Positions 9,102-18,832 of a stretch of 64,000 nucleotides of DNA are shown here, one piece after another; the stretch's first letter is position 1; the number at the start of each line of letters is the position of its first letter. The stretch is from NCBI RefSeq assembly GCF_000969905.1, contig NZ_CP009520.1, positions 1,984,001-2,048,000 on the forward strand, read 5' to 3'. Under the pieces are notes generated by a model. That model searched no databases and was not told the origin of the DNA. It saw nothing but the letters and a program-made list of their open reading frames with translations. Position numbers and translations under genes: made by a program. The DNA comes from Methanosarcina vacuolata Z-761 (lineage in GTDB: Archaea > Halobacteriota > Methanosarcinia > Methanosarcinales > Methanosarcinaceae).

Positions 9102-9521
9102 ATGACAGAGAAAAAAGAGCATTTGTTATTAGTCTTTGAAAATCTGATCAAAATCAAAAGCGAATGCTCCTGTGAGATCCTCTCTCAATGCGGGTTATCG
9201 GATATCACTATAAAACAGATCGGATATCTGAAGATTATCGATGAACATGGGGACGTGACTTTTAGCAGGCTTGCTAAGATCACCCGAAACTCAAAGCCGA
9301 CCATCACAGAGATGGTAAACAAATTCGTAAAAATGGACTGCGTGTACAAAGAAAAGTCCTCGGAAGACGGGAGAATATTCTACATTCGCCTGACTGAAAA
9401 AGGACGGAGAATAGCTCGTGCCGAAGAAAACGCATTGTTGAAGGTCATTGAAAAAATGGCAGGATCTCTGGACGAGAAAGAAATTGACACGCTTATCGAC
9501 CTCCTTGAAAAGGTGTGGTAA
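9102..9521 (+). CDS. MarR-family winged-helix transcriptional regulator
   Basis: This 139-residue MarR protein has an N-terminal dimerisation helix, the winged helix-turn-helix (DVTFSRLAKITRNSKPTITEMV, then the wing KSSEDGRIFYIRLTEKGR) and a C-terminal helix pair. Cys residues near position 26-33 (ECSCEILSQCG) could sense thiol oxidation or metal, which is speculation. No ribosome binding site is visible, so a leaderless transcript from the TATA box at about 9058 is possible. It lies 84 bp before lon in the same orientation and could control it. Confidence 0.85.
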   Translation: MTEKKEHLLLVFENLIKIKSECSCEILSQCGLSDITIKQIGYLKIIDEHGDVTFSRLAKITRNSKPTITEMVNKFVKMDCVYKEKSSEDGRIFYIRLTEKGRRIARAEENALLKVIEKMAGSLDEKEIDTLIDLLEKVW

Positions 9522-9605
9522 TTTTTTTTGTCCAGCGAAAAAGTTAGGTTAATTCAAACTAAATAATTGGACTGACCTGGTAGACAGAAGAACAAATTCA
9601 AAAAA

Positions 9606-12011
9606 ATGAGACGATTGACAATGTATCCAGAACAACCCGATGAAAACAGAGAAAGCATCGTAATGCCGCTCTTTGAGGTAGTTGTCTACCCGAAAAGCCG
9701 GGCCAAATTCCTTGCTGACAAAGTCACAGGAGAAACCCTCCTGAATGACATGAAAAACGCTGAATCTGTATATGCCATCGGGCTGACAGTACAAAGCGGC
9801 ACAAAACCTTCCGACCTGACAGAGGATAAACTGTATAGAACTGGAAATCTCCTTTACATTAAATATGTCCAGCCTGCCGATAATGGATATCTCGTTGTTG
9901 CAAGGGCTCTAGAAAGGGTAGAGGCTATTTCTCTGTATAGGAAAAATGGGCTGTTCTACACAACTTACAGGCCTGTCCATGATCTGCCGGATTTCAATGA
10001 GGATGCTGAGACCGAGGCAATGGCAAATATAAAAAAGACAATTCACGAGATCAGCAACAGGTTCCAGGGCTCCGAGCAGTTTACCCGGTCAATAGATAAG
10101 ATGGACTCCATTGACCAGATAATAGGCTTTGTCATGCCGTATATACCCGTAAAACTTGCCGAAAAGCAGAACCTCCTGGAGCTTGCCTCGGTTCGTGAGA
10201 GGCATCTTGTGTTCCTTCATATCCTGACAAAGCATAAAGAAAATATCAATCTACAGATCGAAATGGCAAGAAAAGTCACTGACAAAATAAGCAAGTCAAA
10301 TCGAGAGGCAATGCTCCGCGAGCAACTGAAAGTGATTCAGGAAGAGCTAAACGAAGGGGATGACTCGCTTTCAGGCGATGCTGCATACAGGGAGAAAATT
10401 GAAAACTCAACCATGCCTGATGATGTAAAAAAGAAGGCATTTTCCGAATTAAAGAAACTAGAAACCGGAGGCAGTCACAATCCTGAAGCCCCTGTTATAA
10501 GGAATTATCTTGACCTCCTGATCGACCTTCCCTGGGTAACCGAGGAGAAAAAGAGCATCGATATTGCCGAAGCCCGTCGGGTGCTTGAGAGCAACCACAA
10601 TGGACTGGAAAAGGTCAAAGAGAGAATAATCCAGCACCTGGCAGTCATGAAATTAAAACATGAGAAGCAGGGCTCAATTCTTCTTCTGATAGGGCCGCCC
10701 GGAACCGGAAAAACAAGCCTTGGGAAAAGCATTGCTGATGCTCTGGGCAGAAAATATATCAGGGCCAGCCTCGGAGGCGTCAAGGACGAAGCCGAAATCC
10801 GGGGACACAGGCGGACATATATCGGCGCCCTGCCCGGAAGAATTATTCAGGGCATGAGAAAAGCAGGCACGAAAAATCCTGTGTTTATTCTTGATGAGGT
10901 CGATAAGCTTTCAACTTCCTACTCGGGAGACCCGGCAAGTGCTCTCCTGGAAGTCCTTGACCCTGAACAAAACAGCACGTTCTCAGACCACTATCTGGAA
11001 ATCCCATATGACCTGTCCGATGTCCTGTTCATAGCTACAGCTAACTCCCTGACAAGTATCCCCTGGCCTCTTCTTGACAGAATGGAGACCATTGAGATCT
11101 CAGGTTACACAAAGAATGAGAAACTTGCAATTGCAAAAGACCACCTGGTGCCCTGCATACTGGAAGACCACGGCCTTGATGCGGAGAAACTTAAAATTGA
11201 AGATGAAGCCCTGCAAGTAATCATCGAGAAGTATACCCGCGAAGCTGGTGTCCGTGGGCTTAAAAAGCAGCTTGCTAAGATTGCAAGGTTTGTGTCCGAA
11301 AAGATCGTGTCAGGCAAGGCCGACCTTCCTTACGTGGTCAGGGCTGATATGCTCAAAGAAATTCTCGGAAAAGAAATAATCCGGCAGGAAGAAGCCAGAA
11401 AAGAGAATGTCCCAGGCGTTGTTACAGGGCTTGCATGGACGCCAGTGGGAGGAGATATCCTCTTCATAGAAGGCACGTTTATGCCAGGCAGTGGAAAACT
11501 CACGCTTACAGGTCAGCTTGGAGATGTGATGAAAGAATCTGCAAAGATATCTTTGAGTCTTGTCAGGTCAAGGCTTGCAAACACTGCAAACAGCTTTGAC
11601 TTTACTTCAAGCGATATCCACATCCATGTACCTTCAGGTGCAACCCCGAAAGACGGCCCGTCAGCAGGCGTAACCCTCTTTACCGCCCTCACATCCCTCA
11701 TAACCGGCAAAGCGGTTGACCCCAAGCTTGCCATGACAGGGGAAATAACGTTGAGCGGTGCAGTACTGCCCGTTGGAGGCATAAAAGAAAAAGTTCTGGC
11801 AGCTCACAGGGCAGGCATAAAGAAGATAATCCTGCCAAAAGAGAACGAGAGGGACCTTGAGGATGTACCTGAAGATGCCAGAAACGAACTTCAGTTCGTG
11901 CCTGTAGAGACCATCGAAGAGGTCTTGAGAGAAGCTCTGGATATTGATCTGCCCAGGCCGGTAGTACCCTCATATTCGGGAAACAGCTTTGCAATTACGC
12001 ATAGTGTATAA
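9606..12011 (+). CDS. lon: ATP-dependent Lon protease, bacterial (LonA) type
   Basis: The 801-residue soluble Lon has the LonA order. The N-terminal substrate-binding LON domain spans about residues 18-205, followed by a coiled linker. The AAA+ module has Walker A GPPGTGKTS (G363) and Walker B VFILDEVDKL. The C-terminal protease domain has catalytic Ser686 in PKDGPSAG and Lys727 in GGIKEKVLAA. Archaea usually encode membrane-anchored LonB without the LON domain; this copy has no membrane segment in the AAA domain, so acquisition from bacteria is likely. The start could be ATG 9606 or ATG 9621; neither has a strong binding site. The upstream MarR gene may regulate it. It would degrade misfolded or regulatory proteins in the cytoplasm. 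Confidence 0.93.
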   Translation: MRRLTMYPEQPDENRESIVMPLFEVVVYPKSRAKFLADKVTGETLLNDMKNAESVYAIGLTVQSGTKPSDLTEDKLYRTGNLLYIKYVQPADNGYLVVARALERVEAISLYRKNGLFYTTYRPVHDLPDFNEDAETEAMANIKKTIHEISNRFQGSEQFTRSIDKMDSIDQIIGFVMPYIPVKLAEKQNLLELASVRERHLVFLHILTKHKENINLQIEMARKVTDKISKSNREAMLREQLKVIQEELNEGDDSLSGDAAYREKIENSTMPDDVKKKAFSELKKLETGGSHNPEAPVIRNYLDLLIDLPWVTEEKKSIDIAEARRVLESNHNGLEKVKERIIQHLAVMKLKHEKQGSILLLIGPPGTGKTSLGKSIADALGRKYIRASLGGVKDEAEIRGHRRTYIGALPGRIIQGMRKAGTKNPVFILDEVDKLSTSYSGDPASALLEVLDPEQNSTFSDHYLEIPYDLSDVLFIATANSLTSIPWPLLDRMETIEISGYTKNEKLAIAKDHLVPCILEDHGLDAEKLKIEDEALQVIIEKYTREAGVRGLKKQLAKIARFVSEKIVSGKADLPYVVRADMLKEILGKEIIRQEEARKENVPGVVTGLAWTPVGGDILFIEGTFMPGSGKLTLTGQLGDVMKESAKISLSLVRSRLANTANSFDFTSSDIHIHVPSGATPKDGPSAGVTLFTALTSLITGKAVDPKLAMTGEITLSGAVLPVGGIKEKVLAAHRAGIKKIILPKENERDLEDVPEDARNELQFVPVETIEEVLREALDIDLPRPVVPSYSGNSFAITHSV

Positions 12012-12061
12012 ACGTTAAGAAATGCAGGATTGGGCTTATGGTTTTCAGACCATAATACCCA

Positions 12062-12280
12062 TCCAATTTTTCCTCCTAATTTTTCTTTTTGATTTCCTCT
12101 TGATTTTTCTTCCTGATTTTTCTTTTTGATTTCCTCTTGATTTTTCTTCCTGATTTTTCTTTTTGATTTCCTCTTGATTTTTCTTCCTGATTTTTCTTCC
12201 TGATTTTTCTTCCTGATTTTTCTTCCTGATTTTCTCTAATTTTCCTTCCTGATTTCCTCCTGATTTTTCTTCCAATTTTT
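12062..12280. repeat. Pyrimidine-rich minisatellite
   Basis: Irregular tandem units of TTTTTCTTCCTGA and TTTTTCTTTTTGATTTCCTCTTGA fill the space after lon. On the minus strand they read as a Lys/Glu/Gln-rich frame, which I regard as an artefact. Confidence 0.8.
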
Positions 12281-12689
12281 ACCCAGAAAACTTTGAAAAA
12301 ACGTCTTTCTTCTTCATAGAAAAATATGCAAAATAGTATCGAGAATGGAATAAAAGACGGCTCTTTTACAGTCCTGGACTGTCGTTAGAGTCTGATTTAC
12401 AAAACCGGAACTCCACCAAAGCCAAAAAATCAAAAATCGCCATGTTTAAAGTTAAAAACATAAGGATTATGGAATTATATCTTAGTTTACTTTTTAGGGT
12501 ATGTCAAAAAGTATTATACTTATTGTAACTTTTATAGTTAGAAGCGTGCACAAATTAACTGATATTTAATATTATAAACTATTGTAACTGATACAACATG
12601 CCACCATTGACTTTTTGGATAGGCTCTACATAACAATTTAGCCTACTCAAATAAATTTATTGATATTCGTTTTAACTTCGCATATAAGT
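12281..12689. other. Intergenic region with an IS-end relic
   Basis: No gene. Positions 12579-12627 carry an IS-end-like sequence finishing in TTTTTGGATAGGCTCT. It also occurs at 58267-58316 and, in diverged form, at 48384 and 49149. Confidence 0.5.
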
Positions 12690-12863
12690 ATGATAATTAA
12701 TGAAAAATGTAAAAAAGCAATCAATACAATCATTAAAGAAAATCAACTCACAGAAGTTAGTTCATTGAATATCAATAAATATGGCTATTTGTTGTTTTAC
12801 TCAGACATTTGCTTTCAGTTTTACTGCGGAAATCCTATAGAAAATAAAACATTAATCATGTAG
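12690..12863 (+). CDS. Hypothetical small protein, 57 residues
   Basis: ATG 12690 opens a 57-residue frame with a helical N-terminal half (INEKCKKAINTIIKENQL) and an aromatic C-terminal half (YGYLLFYSDICFQFYCG). It ends 15 bp before the thioredoxin-like lipoprotein gene, which would suit an operon. No binding site is visible and no family is recognised. Confidence 0.3.
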   Translation: MIINEKCKKAINTIIKENQLTEVSSLNINKYGYLLFYSDICFQFYCGNPIENKTLIM

Positions 12864-12878
12864 TAGCAGACGATCAAC

Positions 12879-13403
12879 ATGAAGCAATTAGTTATATTAT
12901 CAATTCTGATTATAGCTGTGCTTTTTACAGCTGGTTGTACTGAGCCAAACCCTACTCAAGAATCTCATGATAATGGTTATGTTGTCAATACAACCGAACT
13001 TCATTATAATGGTTCCATTGTCAATACGACCGAACTTGAGCAGATAAATACATCACTTGAGAAAGGCCCGGTCTTTTTGAAAATCGGCGCCGAATGGTGT
13101 GGGCCATGCCAGAAAATGGAGCCTATCCTTCAGGAACTGGCAAATAAATATGAAGGAAAAGCAACGATCATGTCTGTAGATCTAGAACAAAGCCCTGAAT
13201 TTATTGAGTATTTCGGAATAAGCTCTATTCCTGACTCATCTGTGATCATAGGTATTGAAAACGGAGAATACGTATATATGCAAGAGGATGGAAACGTCAG
13301 CAAGGACAGGTTCACGGCCAGAATTCTTGGACTCAGGGATCAGCAAGAATTCGAAAAAGTTCTGGATCTAGCGCTGCAGAAAGAAAATATCAAATCCAAA
13401 TAA
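12879..13403 (+). CDS. Thioredoxin-fold lipoprotein
   Basis: The 174-residue protein has a lipoprotein signal (LFTAGC, Cys20). A Thr/Asn-rich spacer follows with two near-identical segments (VVNTTELHYNGS, IVNTTELEQ). A thioredoxin domain carries the active site AEWCGPCQKM and the cis-Pro region SSIPDSSVI. It should act outside the membrane as a disulfide reductase or isomerase, or in maturation of secreted or cytochrome-type proteins. No ccd-type partner lies nearby. Family and location are clear; the substrate is unknown. Confidence 0.88.
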   Translation: MKQLVILSILIIAVLFTAGCTEPNPTQESHDNGYVVNTTELHYNGSIVNTTELEQINTSLEKGPVFLKIGAEWCGPCQKMEPILQELANKYEGKATIMSVDLEQSPEFIEYFGISSIPDSSVIIGIENGEYVYMQEDGNVSKDRFTARILGLRDQQEFEKVLDLALQKENIKSK

Positions 13404-13508
13404 AATCTCCAAATAAAATCCCCAAATAAAATCCACTTTTTGCAGTAAAATTTCAAATTCATAATTTTTCGTGCTATCTATTTTTCTGCAAAGTATACAT
13501 TTGGAAAG

Positions 13509-15188
13509 TCATATCCTGCCTGTCTTGAATATATTATATATAAGCCACAGTCCAAAGATGCTGGCAACAACGAAACTGAATGTGCCAAGAAAAGGAACAC
13601 CCCAAACAAGAGGTCTCATATGTGTCTGAATGACCAGAGAGGAAGCGACAATCATAGCAGAGATAATCAGACTGATAGATAACCGATTACTTGCAACGTC
13701 AATCTCGGACACCAGCCGGTTGCCTTCCTCAGATTCAAATTTTATTTTCAAATAGCCATTTTCAGCATGATCAAGTATATGTGAGATTTTATTCGGTGCT
13801 TTTCGAAAGAGACGTGTCCAGCTTGAAATATTGTTATAGGCTTTGTGAGCCAGGTTTTGTGGATAAAAACGCTTTTTCAATTCGTTTTTTGCATAAGGTT
13901 CGAGAAGTTCGCTAAAATTTAAATCCGGGTCCATTATAAGTCCAAAGCTTTCAACAGCCACTATACCTCTAACCAGTAAGACTATATTATGAGGCATCGC
14001 AACCTGGTGGTCTCTTAAAATGCTTATCAATTCTTCAATTATCATGGAGGCATCAAGGTTTTTAAGAGACTTACCATAGTATTTGGATCGAAAAGATTCA
14101 ACATCCTCTTTCAATAACCTTGTGTCTGCATAAGAGTCTATACAACCCATATCTCGGAGTAACTCGATGAACAACGAACTATCTCCATTAACTAAAGCTA
14201 CCATGCCATCCAGAAACATATCGCATATTTCCGAGGAAAGGTGGCCTGTCATTCCAAAATCAAGAAAAGCTACGATCCCGTTTTCCATTATAAGGATGTT
14301 TCCGGGATGCAGGTCTGCATGGAAAAAGCCATCTTCAAATACCTGCTGCATGAAAGCTTCTATGACTACAGAAGCTATAGTGCTCCTATCAAAGCCCTGT
14401 CTGTCCAGTAAATCCACACGGCTACTTTTTATACCTTTGATATATTCCAGCGTCAACACACATGTGTTTGTATAGTCCCAGTAAACCCGTGGAATATGGA
14501 CCTGGCTATTTTCCCTGAAATTGTCTGCAAAACGGTCTGCATTCCAGCCTTCCTGAGTATAATCAATTTCTGCAAGAATACTGCGAGATAACTCGTCAAC
14601 AATCTCAATCGGCCTGTATAATCTTGCCTCTGGCATATGTTCATCAACAAGCCTGGCTATACTGTACATAATGTCCAGATCAGATTCGATTACTTCCTTT
14701 ATGCCAGGACGCTGGACTTTCACGACAACCTCATCGCCATCTTTTATCTTTGCCCTATGCACCTGACCAATGGATGCACAGGCAAGTGGTTTTTTCTCAA
14801 AACACTCAAATAATTCTTCAATGGGATGGCCGAGTTCTTCTCTTATAATTAGCTCGACTTCTTCAAATTCAAAAGAAGGCGCCTCGTCCTGAAGTTTTGC
14901 AAACTCGGCAGCATATTCCAGAGGAATAAGGTCGTGTCTCATGCTCAGTAATTGACCTAACTTAATGTAGGTCGGACCCAGTTCCTCAAGTATCTTACGT
15001 ATTCTAACCGGGCCTGAAGTGTTGAGCCTGTCCATCTTATCTTTATTGTTAAACTTATAGGTCAAATCCCTGATACTGCTCAAACCTATCTTTTCAACAA
15101 CATATCCAAACCCATACTTCTGGAGAACCTCGATTATCTGGCCATATCGTTTCAACATGGCATAGCGATGAAGCTTTTTACGTATCAT
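13509..15188 (-). CDS. ABC1/UbiB (AarF) family atypical kinase
   Basis: The 559-residue protein is of the UbiB/ABC1 kinase-like family. It has the KxGQ extension (GPTYIKLGQLLSMRHDLIP), an Ala-rich loop (PLACASIGQVHRAKIKDGDEVVVKVQRPG), a catalytic-loop equivalent (DGFFHADLHPGN) and the DFG-like AFLDFGMTGHL. Two C-terminal transmembrane helices (about residues 498-555) anchor it. In bacteria and mitochondria the family supports ubiquinone synthesis as an ATPase. In a methanogen the target may be the methanophenazine or isoprenoid-lipid pathway, which is inference. No isoprenoid genes adjoin. ATG 15188 lacks an obvious binding site. Length is normal. Confidence 0.88.
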   Translation of the reverse strand: MIRKKLHRYAMLKRYGQIIEVLQKYGFGYVVEKIGLSSIRDLTYKFNNKDKMDRLNTSGPVRIRKILEELGPTYIKLGQLLSMRHDLIPLEYAAEFAKLQDEAPSFEFEEVELIIREELGHPIEELFECFEKKPLACASIGQVHRAKIKDGDEVVVKVQRPGIKEVIESDLDIMYSIARLVDEHMPEARLYRPIEIVDELSRSILAEIDYTQEGWNADRFADNFRENSQVHIPRVYWDYTNTCVLTLEYIKGIKSSRVDLLDRQGFDRSTIASVVIEAFMQQVFEDGFFHADLHPGNILIMENGIVAFLDFGMTGHLSSEICDMFLDGMVALVNGDSSLFIELLRDMGCIDSYADTRLLKEDVESFRSKYYGKSLKNLDASMIIEELISILRDHQVAMPHNIVLLVRGIVAVESFGLIMDPDLNFSELLEPYAKNELKKRFYPQNLAHKAYNNISSWTRLFRKAPNKISHILDHAENGYLKIKFESEEGNRLVSEIDVASNRLSISLIISAMIVASSLVIQTHMRPLVWGVPFLGTFSFVVASIFGLWLIYNIFKTGRI

Positions 15189-15342
15189 AATGTCATTAGC
15201 CTGGAATTTTTATGGGGGTTGTTAATTTATTTTTATAATAAGTTAACAGGATATATTATATATTTTTAGTTATCCTTATATTAGAGTTCCTGTTTCTTAT
15301 CCCGTTTTCATGTTATTCAAATTATTTACAAACTCCAGATCC

Positions 15343-15470
15343 CAGGAGATAAAGAAATTCCTTAAGCTTCGGATAGGGAGATAAAAAATTCCTTAAGCTT
15401 CGGGTAGGGAGATAAAGAAATTCCTTAAGCTTCAGGCAGGGAGAGAAAAAATTCCTTAAGCTTCAGGCAG
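15343..15470. repeat. Four-copy tandem repeat, 31-32 bp
   Basis: The unit is GGGAGATAAAGAAATTCC followed by TTAAGCTTCGG(A/G)TA. Four copies stop 5 bp from the stop codon of the next minus-strand gene, so the array would lie in its 3' untranslated region. Confidence 0.85.
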
Positions 15471-15475
15471 TTTCA

Positions 15476-16459
15476 TTACATCATTAAAGAAGTGTGTAAA
15501 AATTCAAAGTTGCCCACTGCTTCAGGAGGAAGTCCTATTTCTTCAAACATCTCCCTGAAAAATGCGCGATATTTCTTTTCAGGTATCGATTCTCCGACGC
15601 TTCCGACATGCATTATGATTTCGAGCCTGACCTTTCCTGAAGAATCAAGTTCAACTATGTACTTATTTCCTATGTATCTGTTCCCCATGTACCTGTTCTC
15701 CTTATCATAAGTCACGACCCCTGCCTTTGGGACAAAATACCTTACTAAACCTACCTGGTTCCCGTCCTTTAAAAAAACTTCTTTCGTATCCGAACCTATC
15801 TTGGGGTATCCATAAAAACTCAAAACGTAATTGTCGTAACTGGAATCATCACTGTTTTCCGCAAGATAGGCATATACAGCCGGAAAATCCGGGGACTCGT
15901 TTACCTGTATTTCGGCGTCCCATGTCTGATTTTGTGCAGCTTTTTTCAGAGCCTCAAGATACTTTTCCGAAGCTTTTTCATCCGAGCCGAAGAGGAGCCC
16001 TAATTTTTCAAGCATCCAGGAGTCATCAGGAAATTCCGATAGCTGTAACGGAGACTTGGGGTCGGAATGGCTAAAATTCGAGACTGCAATACAGGTTTTA
16101 ATCCCGGTTTCAGTTCCGTTTTCACATACAAAGACCATAAGCTCGGAGTCATCTTTATAGTTAAGCCTTATATTCTGCACAAGAACAGCACTTCCGAAGT
16201 TTTCCCGGACTTCAGAGACATCTCCTGGTTCAAAGCCCGAAAAGTTTCCGGGCCAGGGCCATGAACCTTCTATCTCATAACCAGCTTTCTCCGCTTTCGT
16301 AAGTACGGAATTGTAGTCAAAAGACCCAATATCAACTTCTTCGGAGTAGTACCAGGAACTGTCAAGTAAATCCATTAATAAGAAAGGGCCGTAGAGAAAC
16401 AGCATAAATAGAATGAGCGGGAGCAATAATAATATCAGTATGGCTTTTTGCTTATTCAT
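15476..16459 (-). CDS. Membrane-anchored hypothetical protein
   Basis: The 327-residue protein has one N-terminal membrane helix (AILILLLLPLILFMLFLYGPFLLM) after a short basic start (MNKQK), and an extracytoplasmic remainder. The body alternates charged and aromatic segments without Cys clusters or repeats apart from a short YMGNRYIGNKYI tandem. I recognise no domain. It is separated from the ABC1 gene by the minisatellite. Coding is well supported by composition and length. Confidence 0.7.
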   Translation of the reverse strand: MNKQKAILILLLLPLILFMLFLYGPFLLMDLLDSSWYYSEEVDIGSFDYNSVLTKAEKAGYEIEGSWPWPGNFSGFEPGDVSEVRENFGSAVLVQNIRLNYKDDSELMVFVCENGTETGIKTCIAVSNFSHSDPKSPLQLSEFPDDSWMLEKLGLLFGSDEKASEKYLEALKKAAQNQTWDAEIQVNESPDFPAVYAYLAENSDDSSYDNYVLSFYGYPKIGSDTKEVFLKDGNQVGLVRYFVPKAGVVTYDKENRYMGNRYIGNKYIVELDSSGKVRLEIIMHVGSVGESIPEKKYRAFFREMFEEIGLPPEAVGNFEFLHTSLMM

Positions 16460-17168
16460 GAGACTCTCAACTCTGGAAAAGCTTCAGTGGACTGGGAGGC
16501 CGTTTTTGTTCCTTTGTTCCTTATATGTAGAATCTTAAAAATACTGGAATTATAATTGGAGTTTTTCACATTATTATATGAAACAGATCCACTTACTAAA
16601 TAATTTATATATTTCCACTACTTATTTAAAAAATTATCTATAATCCGAGAAAAAAGCGCAGGTAGACCAAAGAATCTGGCTCGGAAACTTTCCCAGGGTT
16701 CAACAGCCTGCCCATTGTGGTGTTATTTGTGGCGTTATTTGTGGCGTTATTTGTGACGTTATTTGTGACGTTATTTGTGACGTTATTTGTGACGTTATTT
16801 GTGACGTTATTTGTGGTGTTATTTGTGACGTTATTTGTGGTGTTATTTGTGACGTTATTTTTCCCTCCGTTCTTGTTGGTCGAAATTCACTACTCGACTT
16901 CGGAGAAAAACTTTCTAAAAAACTGTTCTTTTTTCCAAGTTTTTCTGTTTCTGGCTATTGAGAGAATACTGTAGTAATCTGTAAAGTAGTGAAACCTATA
17001 ACTTTTCAAAGTTTTCAGATAAAACTCGCCCATGATCCCAATAATCTGTAACGTAGTGAAACTTATAACCATAGTGATTACATAAAGAAAACTAAGGACC
17101 TGTATTGCCTAACGTACCTATATTGCGAATATAAATGTAAAGAAAGTTAAAAACCCGAGGTAAAAGTC
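16460..17168. other. Intergenic region with a 12-bp minisatellite
   Basis: Positions 16718-16862 are about twelve copies of GTGACGTTATTT with variants (GTGGCG, GTGGTG). They create an artificial Val-Thr-Leu-Phe frame. The rest is AT-rich with repeated CTGTAA(A/C)GTAGTGAAAC at 16979 and 17046. No gene seen. Confidence 0.75.
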
Positions 17169-17852
17169 ATGAAAGTGATAGCAATAAACGGAAGTCCTCG
17201 AAAGAACTGGAACACAGCCACCCTGCTGGAAAAAACCCTTGAAGGTGCAGCTTCAGAAGGTGCAGAAACCGAATTAATCCACCTCTATGACCTTGACTTT
17301 AAAGGCTGTATAAGTTGTTTTGCCTGCAAATTAAAAGGTGGAAAAAGCTTTGGAAAGTGCGCAGTAAAGGATGAACTGACACCTGTACTTGAAAGGCTGG
17401 AGGAAGCCGATGCTGTAATACTCGGATCGCCAATTTACCTTGGAAATTCCACAGGAGAAATGCGGTCCTTTATGGAGCGCTATATATTCCCGTATATAAC
17501 CTACTCTACTGACATACAAACATTTTATCCCAAAAATATTCCTGTTGGTTTTATCTACACTATGAACATCACTGAGGACCTTTTTGAGCTGGTTGGGACT
17601 AATAAGCTTATTGAGGCAAACGAATGGGTTGCAACAAGGATATTTGGGTATTCAGAATCGTTATGCAGCACAGATACATACCAGTTTGATGATTATTCAA
17701 AATACGCTTCGTCTGTTTTCAATCCTCAGGAAAAGGCAAATAGGCGAAAAGAAGTATTCCCTCAGGACTGCCAGAAAGCCTTTGAGATGGGAGCCAGATT
17801 CGTTAAACGGCAAAAAGCTCTGAAAGAGCAGAACAAAAGCAATAAAACTTGA
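17169..17852 (+). CDS. NADPH-dependent FMN reductase/iron-sulfur flavoprotein-like
   Basis: The 227-residue flavodoxin-fold protein has the FMN phosphate loop as NGSPRKNWNTATLL (residues 7-20) and GSPIYLGNSTGEMRSFMER lower down. The cysteine series CISCFACKLK...GKCAVKD (C-x2-C-x2-C-x10-C) resembles the cluster site of the Methanosarcina iron-sulfur flavoprotein (Isf), with a longer last gap. It may carry a [4Fe-4S] cluster and pass electrons from ferredoxin to oxidants. Whether the altered spacing still binds a cluster is uncertain. It is monocistronic. Shine-Dalgarno-like GAGGTAAAAGTC precedes ATG 17169. Confidence 0.85.
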   Translation: MKVIAINGSPRKNWNTATLLEKTLEGAASEGAETELIHLYDLDFKGCISCFACKLKGGKSFGKCAVKDELTPVLERLEEADAVILGSPIYLGNSTGEMRSFMERYIFPYITYSTDIQTFYPKNIPVGFIYTMNITEDLFELVGTNKLIEANEWVATRIFGYSESLCSTDTYQFDDYSKYASSVFNPQEKANRRKEVFPQDCQKAFEMGARFVKRQKALKEQNKSNKT

Positions 17853-18118
17853 GTTATTTTACTTCCTGAACCCGATTTTTAACTCCTGTAATATCGAAAA
17901 CATCCGCCAGTTTGTCTGGCGGCCCTGCACAAAAAGGAGAAATACGTGGAAGAAGAAGGCTTAAAAAGGCAAAAAACAGGAAAAAGAAGATTAAAAAACA
18001 AAAAGGATCTTCACCATCCCCTATGGATAAAATGATTTCCAATTCAAGGCTGCATTGGTTTTTATGATGACATTATGAGGATAATCGCATAGTAAAATAT
18101 TTTGTCACAATTATAGGA

Positions 18119-18277
18119 TCAAATTTTCCTGTCGTTGTCTTCAAACCTATTACTGTTATCTCGTTTGTTCCTGTCATTGTTGCAGGGTGCTATACTTAAC
18201 TTAATGATAAAATTGTTACTTACCGTGCAAGACAGTACAAAACAGAATGCCAGGAAAACTCCCAGCATCTGTTTTAT
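18119..18277 (-). pseudogene. Decayed paralogue of the downstream-repeat secreted protein
   Basis: Read from 18277 the frame gives IKQMLGVFLAFCFVLSCTV, then about 30 residues including APCNNDRNKRDNSNRFEDND and a TGA. This aligns with the start of the intact neighbour (MKKTLGIFLAVCFVLSVTV, AAPWDNNKNKKDGNKFKFDN). The expected ATG is ATA, although the upstream GGAGTGGGT is retained, and the protein stops after one repeat. An internal ATG at 18268 could still give 49 residues with a signal-like segment. Confidence 0.7.
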
Positions 18278-18457
18278 TTTCAATACATGACCCACTCCAA
18301 ACTTTAATCGAACCCATTTCTTTATCCAGATTGTTGTTTATTTAATAGAGGGGTGTATGACGAGATAACTACCTTCTTATACAGCCAATTTTTTATACAG
18401 CCAATCCTCATCGTTTTTTATAGTGACTTTTACATAGTGGCTTTTACGTAGTGGCTT

Positions 18458-18832
18458 TTATCTGCTGTAGAATACATAGGAGTACTCGTAGTAGTAGCTA
18501 TAGAATTTGTTGTAAGAACTGCAGAACGTATTGTAGCTGATGAACCAGCTCATATACATTTTGTACCATTTGTTGTACTCTTTGCCATGTTTCTTATTGT
18601 TCCACTTTTTCCTGTCGTTATCCCACTTTCTCTTATCGTTATCCCACTTTCTCTTATCGTTATCAAATTTTCTCTTGTCGTTATCCCACTTCTTTCCGTT
18701 GTAGTTGTCAAACTTAAATTTATTTCCATCCTTTTTGTTCTTATTATTGTCCCAAGGAGCTGCACTGACTGATGCAACTGTCACTGACAGTACAAAACAG
18801 ACTGCCAGGAAAATTCCCAATGTCTTTTTCAT
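18458..18832 (-). CDS. Secreted repeat protein with (W/F)DNDKRK repeats
   Basis: The 124-residue protein has a signal peptide (KKTLGIFLAVCFVLSVTVASVSAAP) and a central array of about five (K)(W/F)DNDKRK heptads. An aromatic Tyr/Ser-rich tail (FISYNTFCSSYNKFYSYYYE) completes it. It is predicted extracellular or surface-bound; the alternating Asp and Lys could bind metal or other envelope polymers. ATG 18832 is chosen over the GTG at 18850 because GGAGTGAGGT then lies in normal range and the Lys-Lys n-region becomes terminal. No known family. A broken tandem paralogue lies about 180 bp downstream. Confidence 0.7.
   Translation of the reverse strand: MKKTLGIFLAVCFVLSVTVASVSAAPWDNNKNKKDGNKFKFDNYNGKKWDNDKRKFDNDKRKWDNDKRKWDNDRKKWNNKKHGKEYNKWYKMYMSWFISYNTFCSSYNKFYSYYYEYSYVFYSR

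Noticed and set aside
12045-12275. Lys/Glu/Gln-rich minus-strand frame after lon
   Set aside because: Translation of a pyrimidine-rich minisatellite; period and gaps follow the DNA repeat rather than a protein repeat.
16717-16974. Val-Thr-Leu-Phe repeat frame
   Set aside because: Product of the 12-bp minisatellite GTGACGTTATTT; no binding site or conserved flanks.
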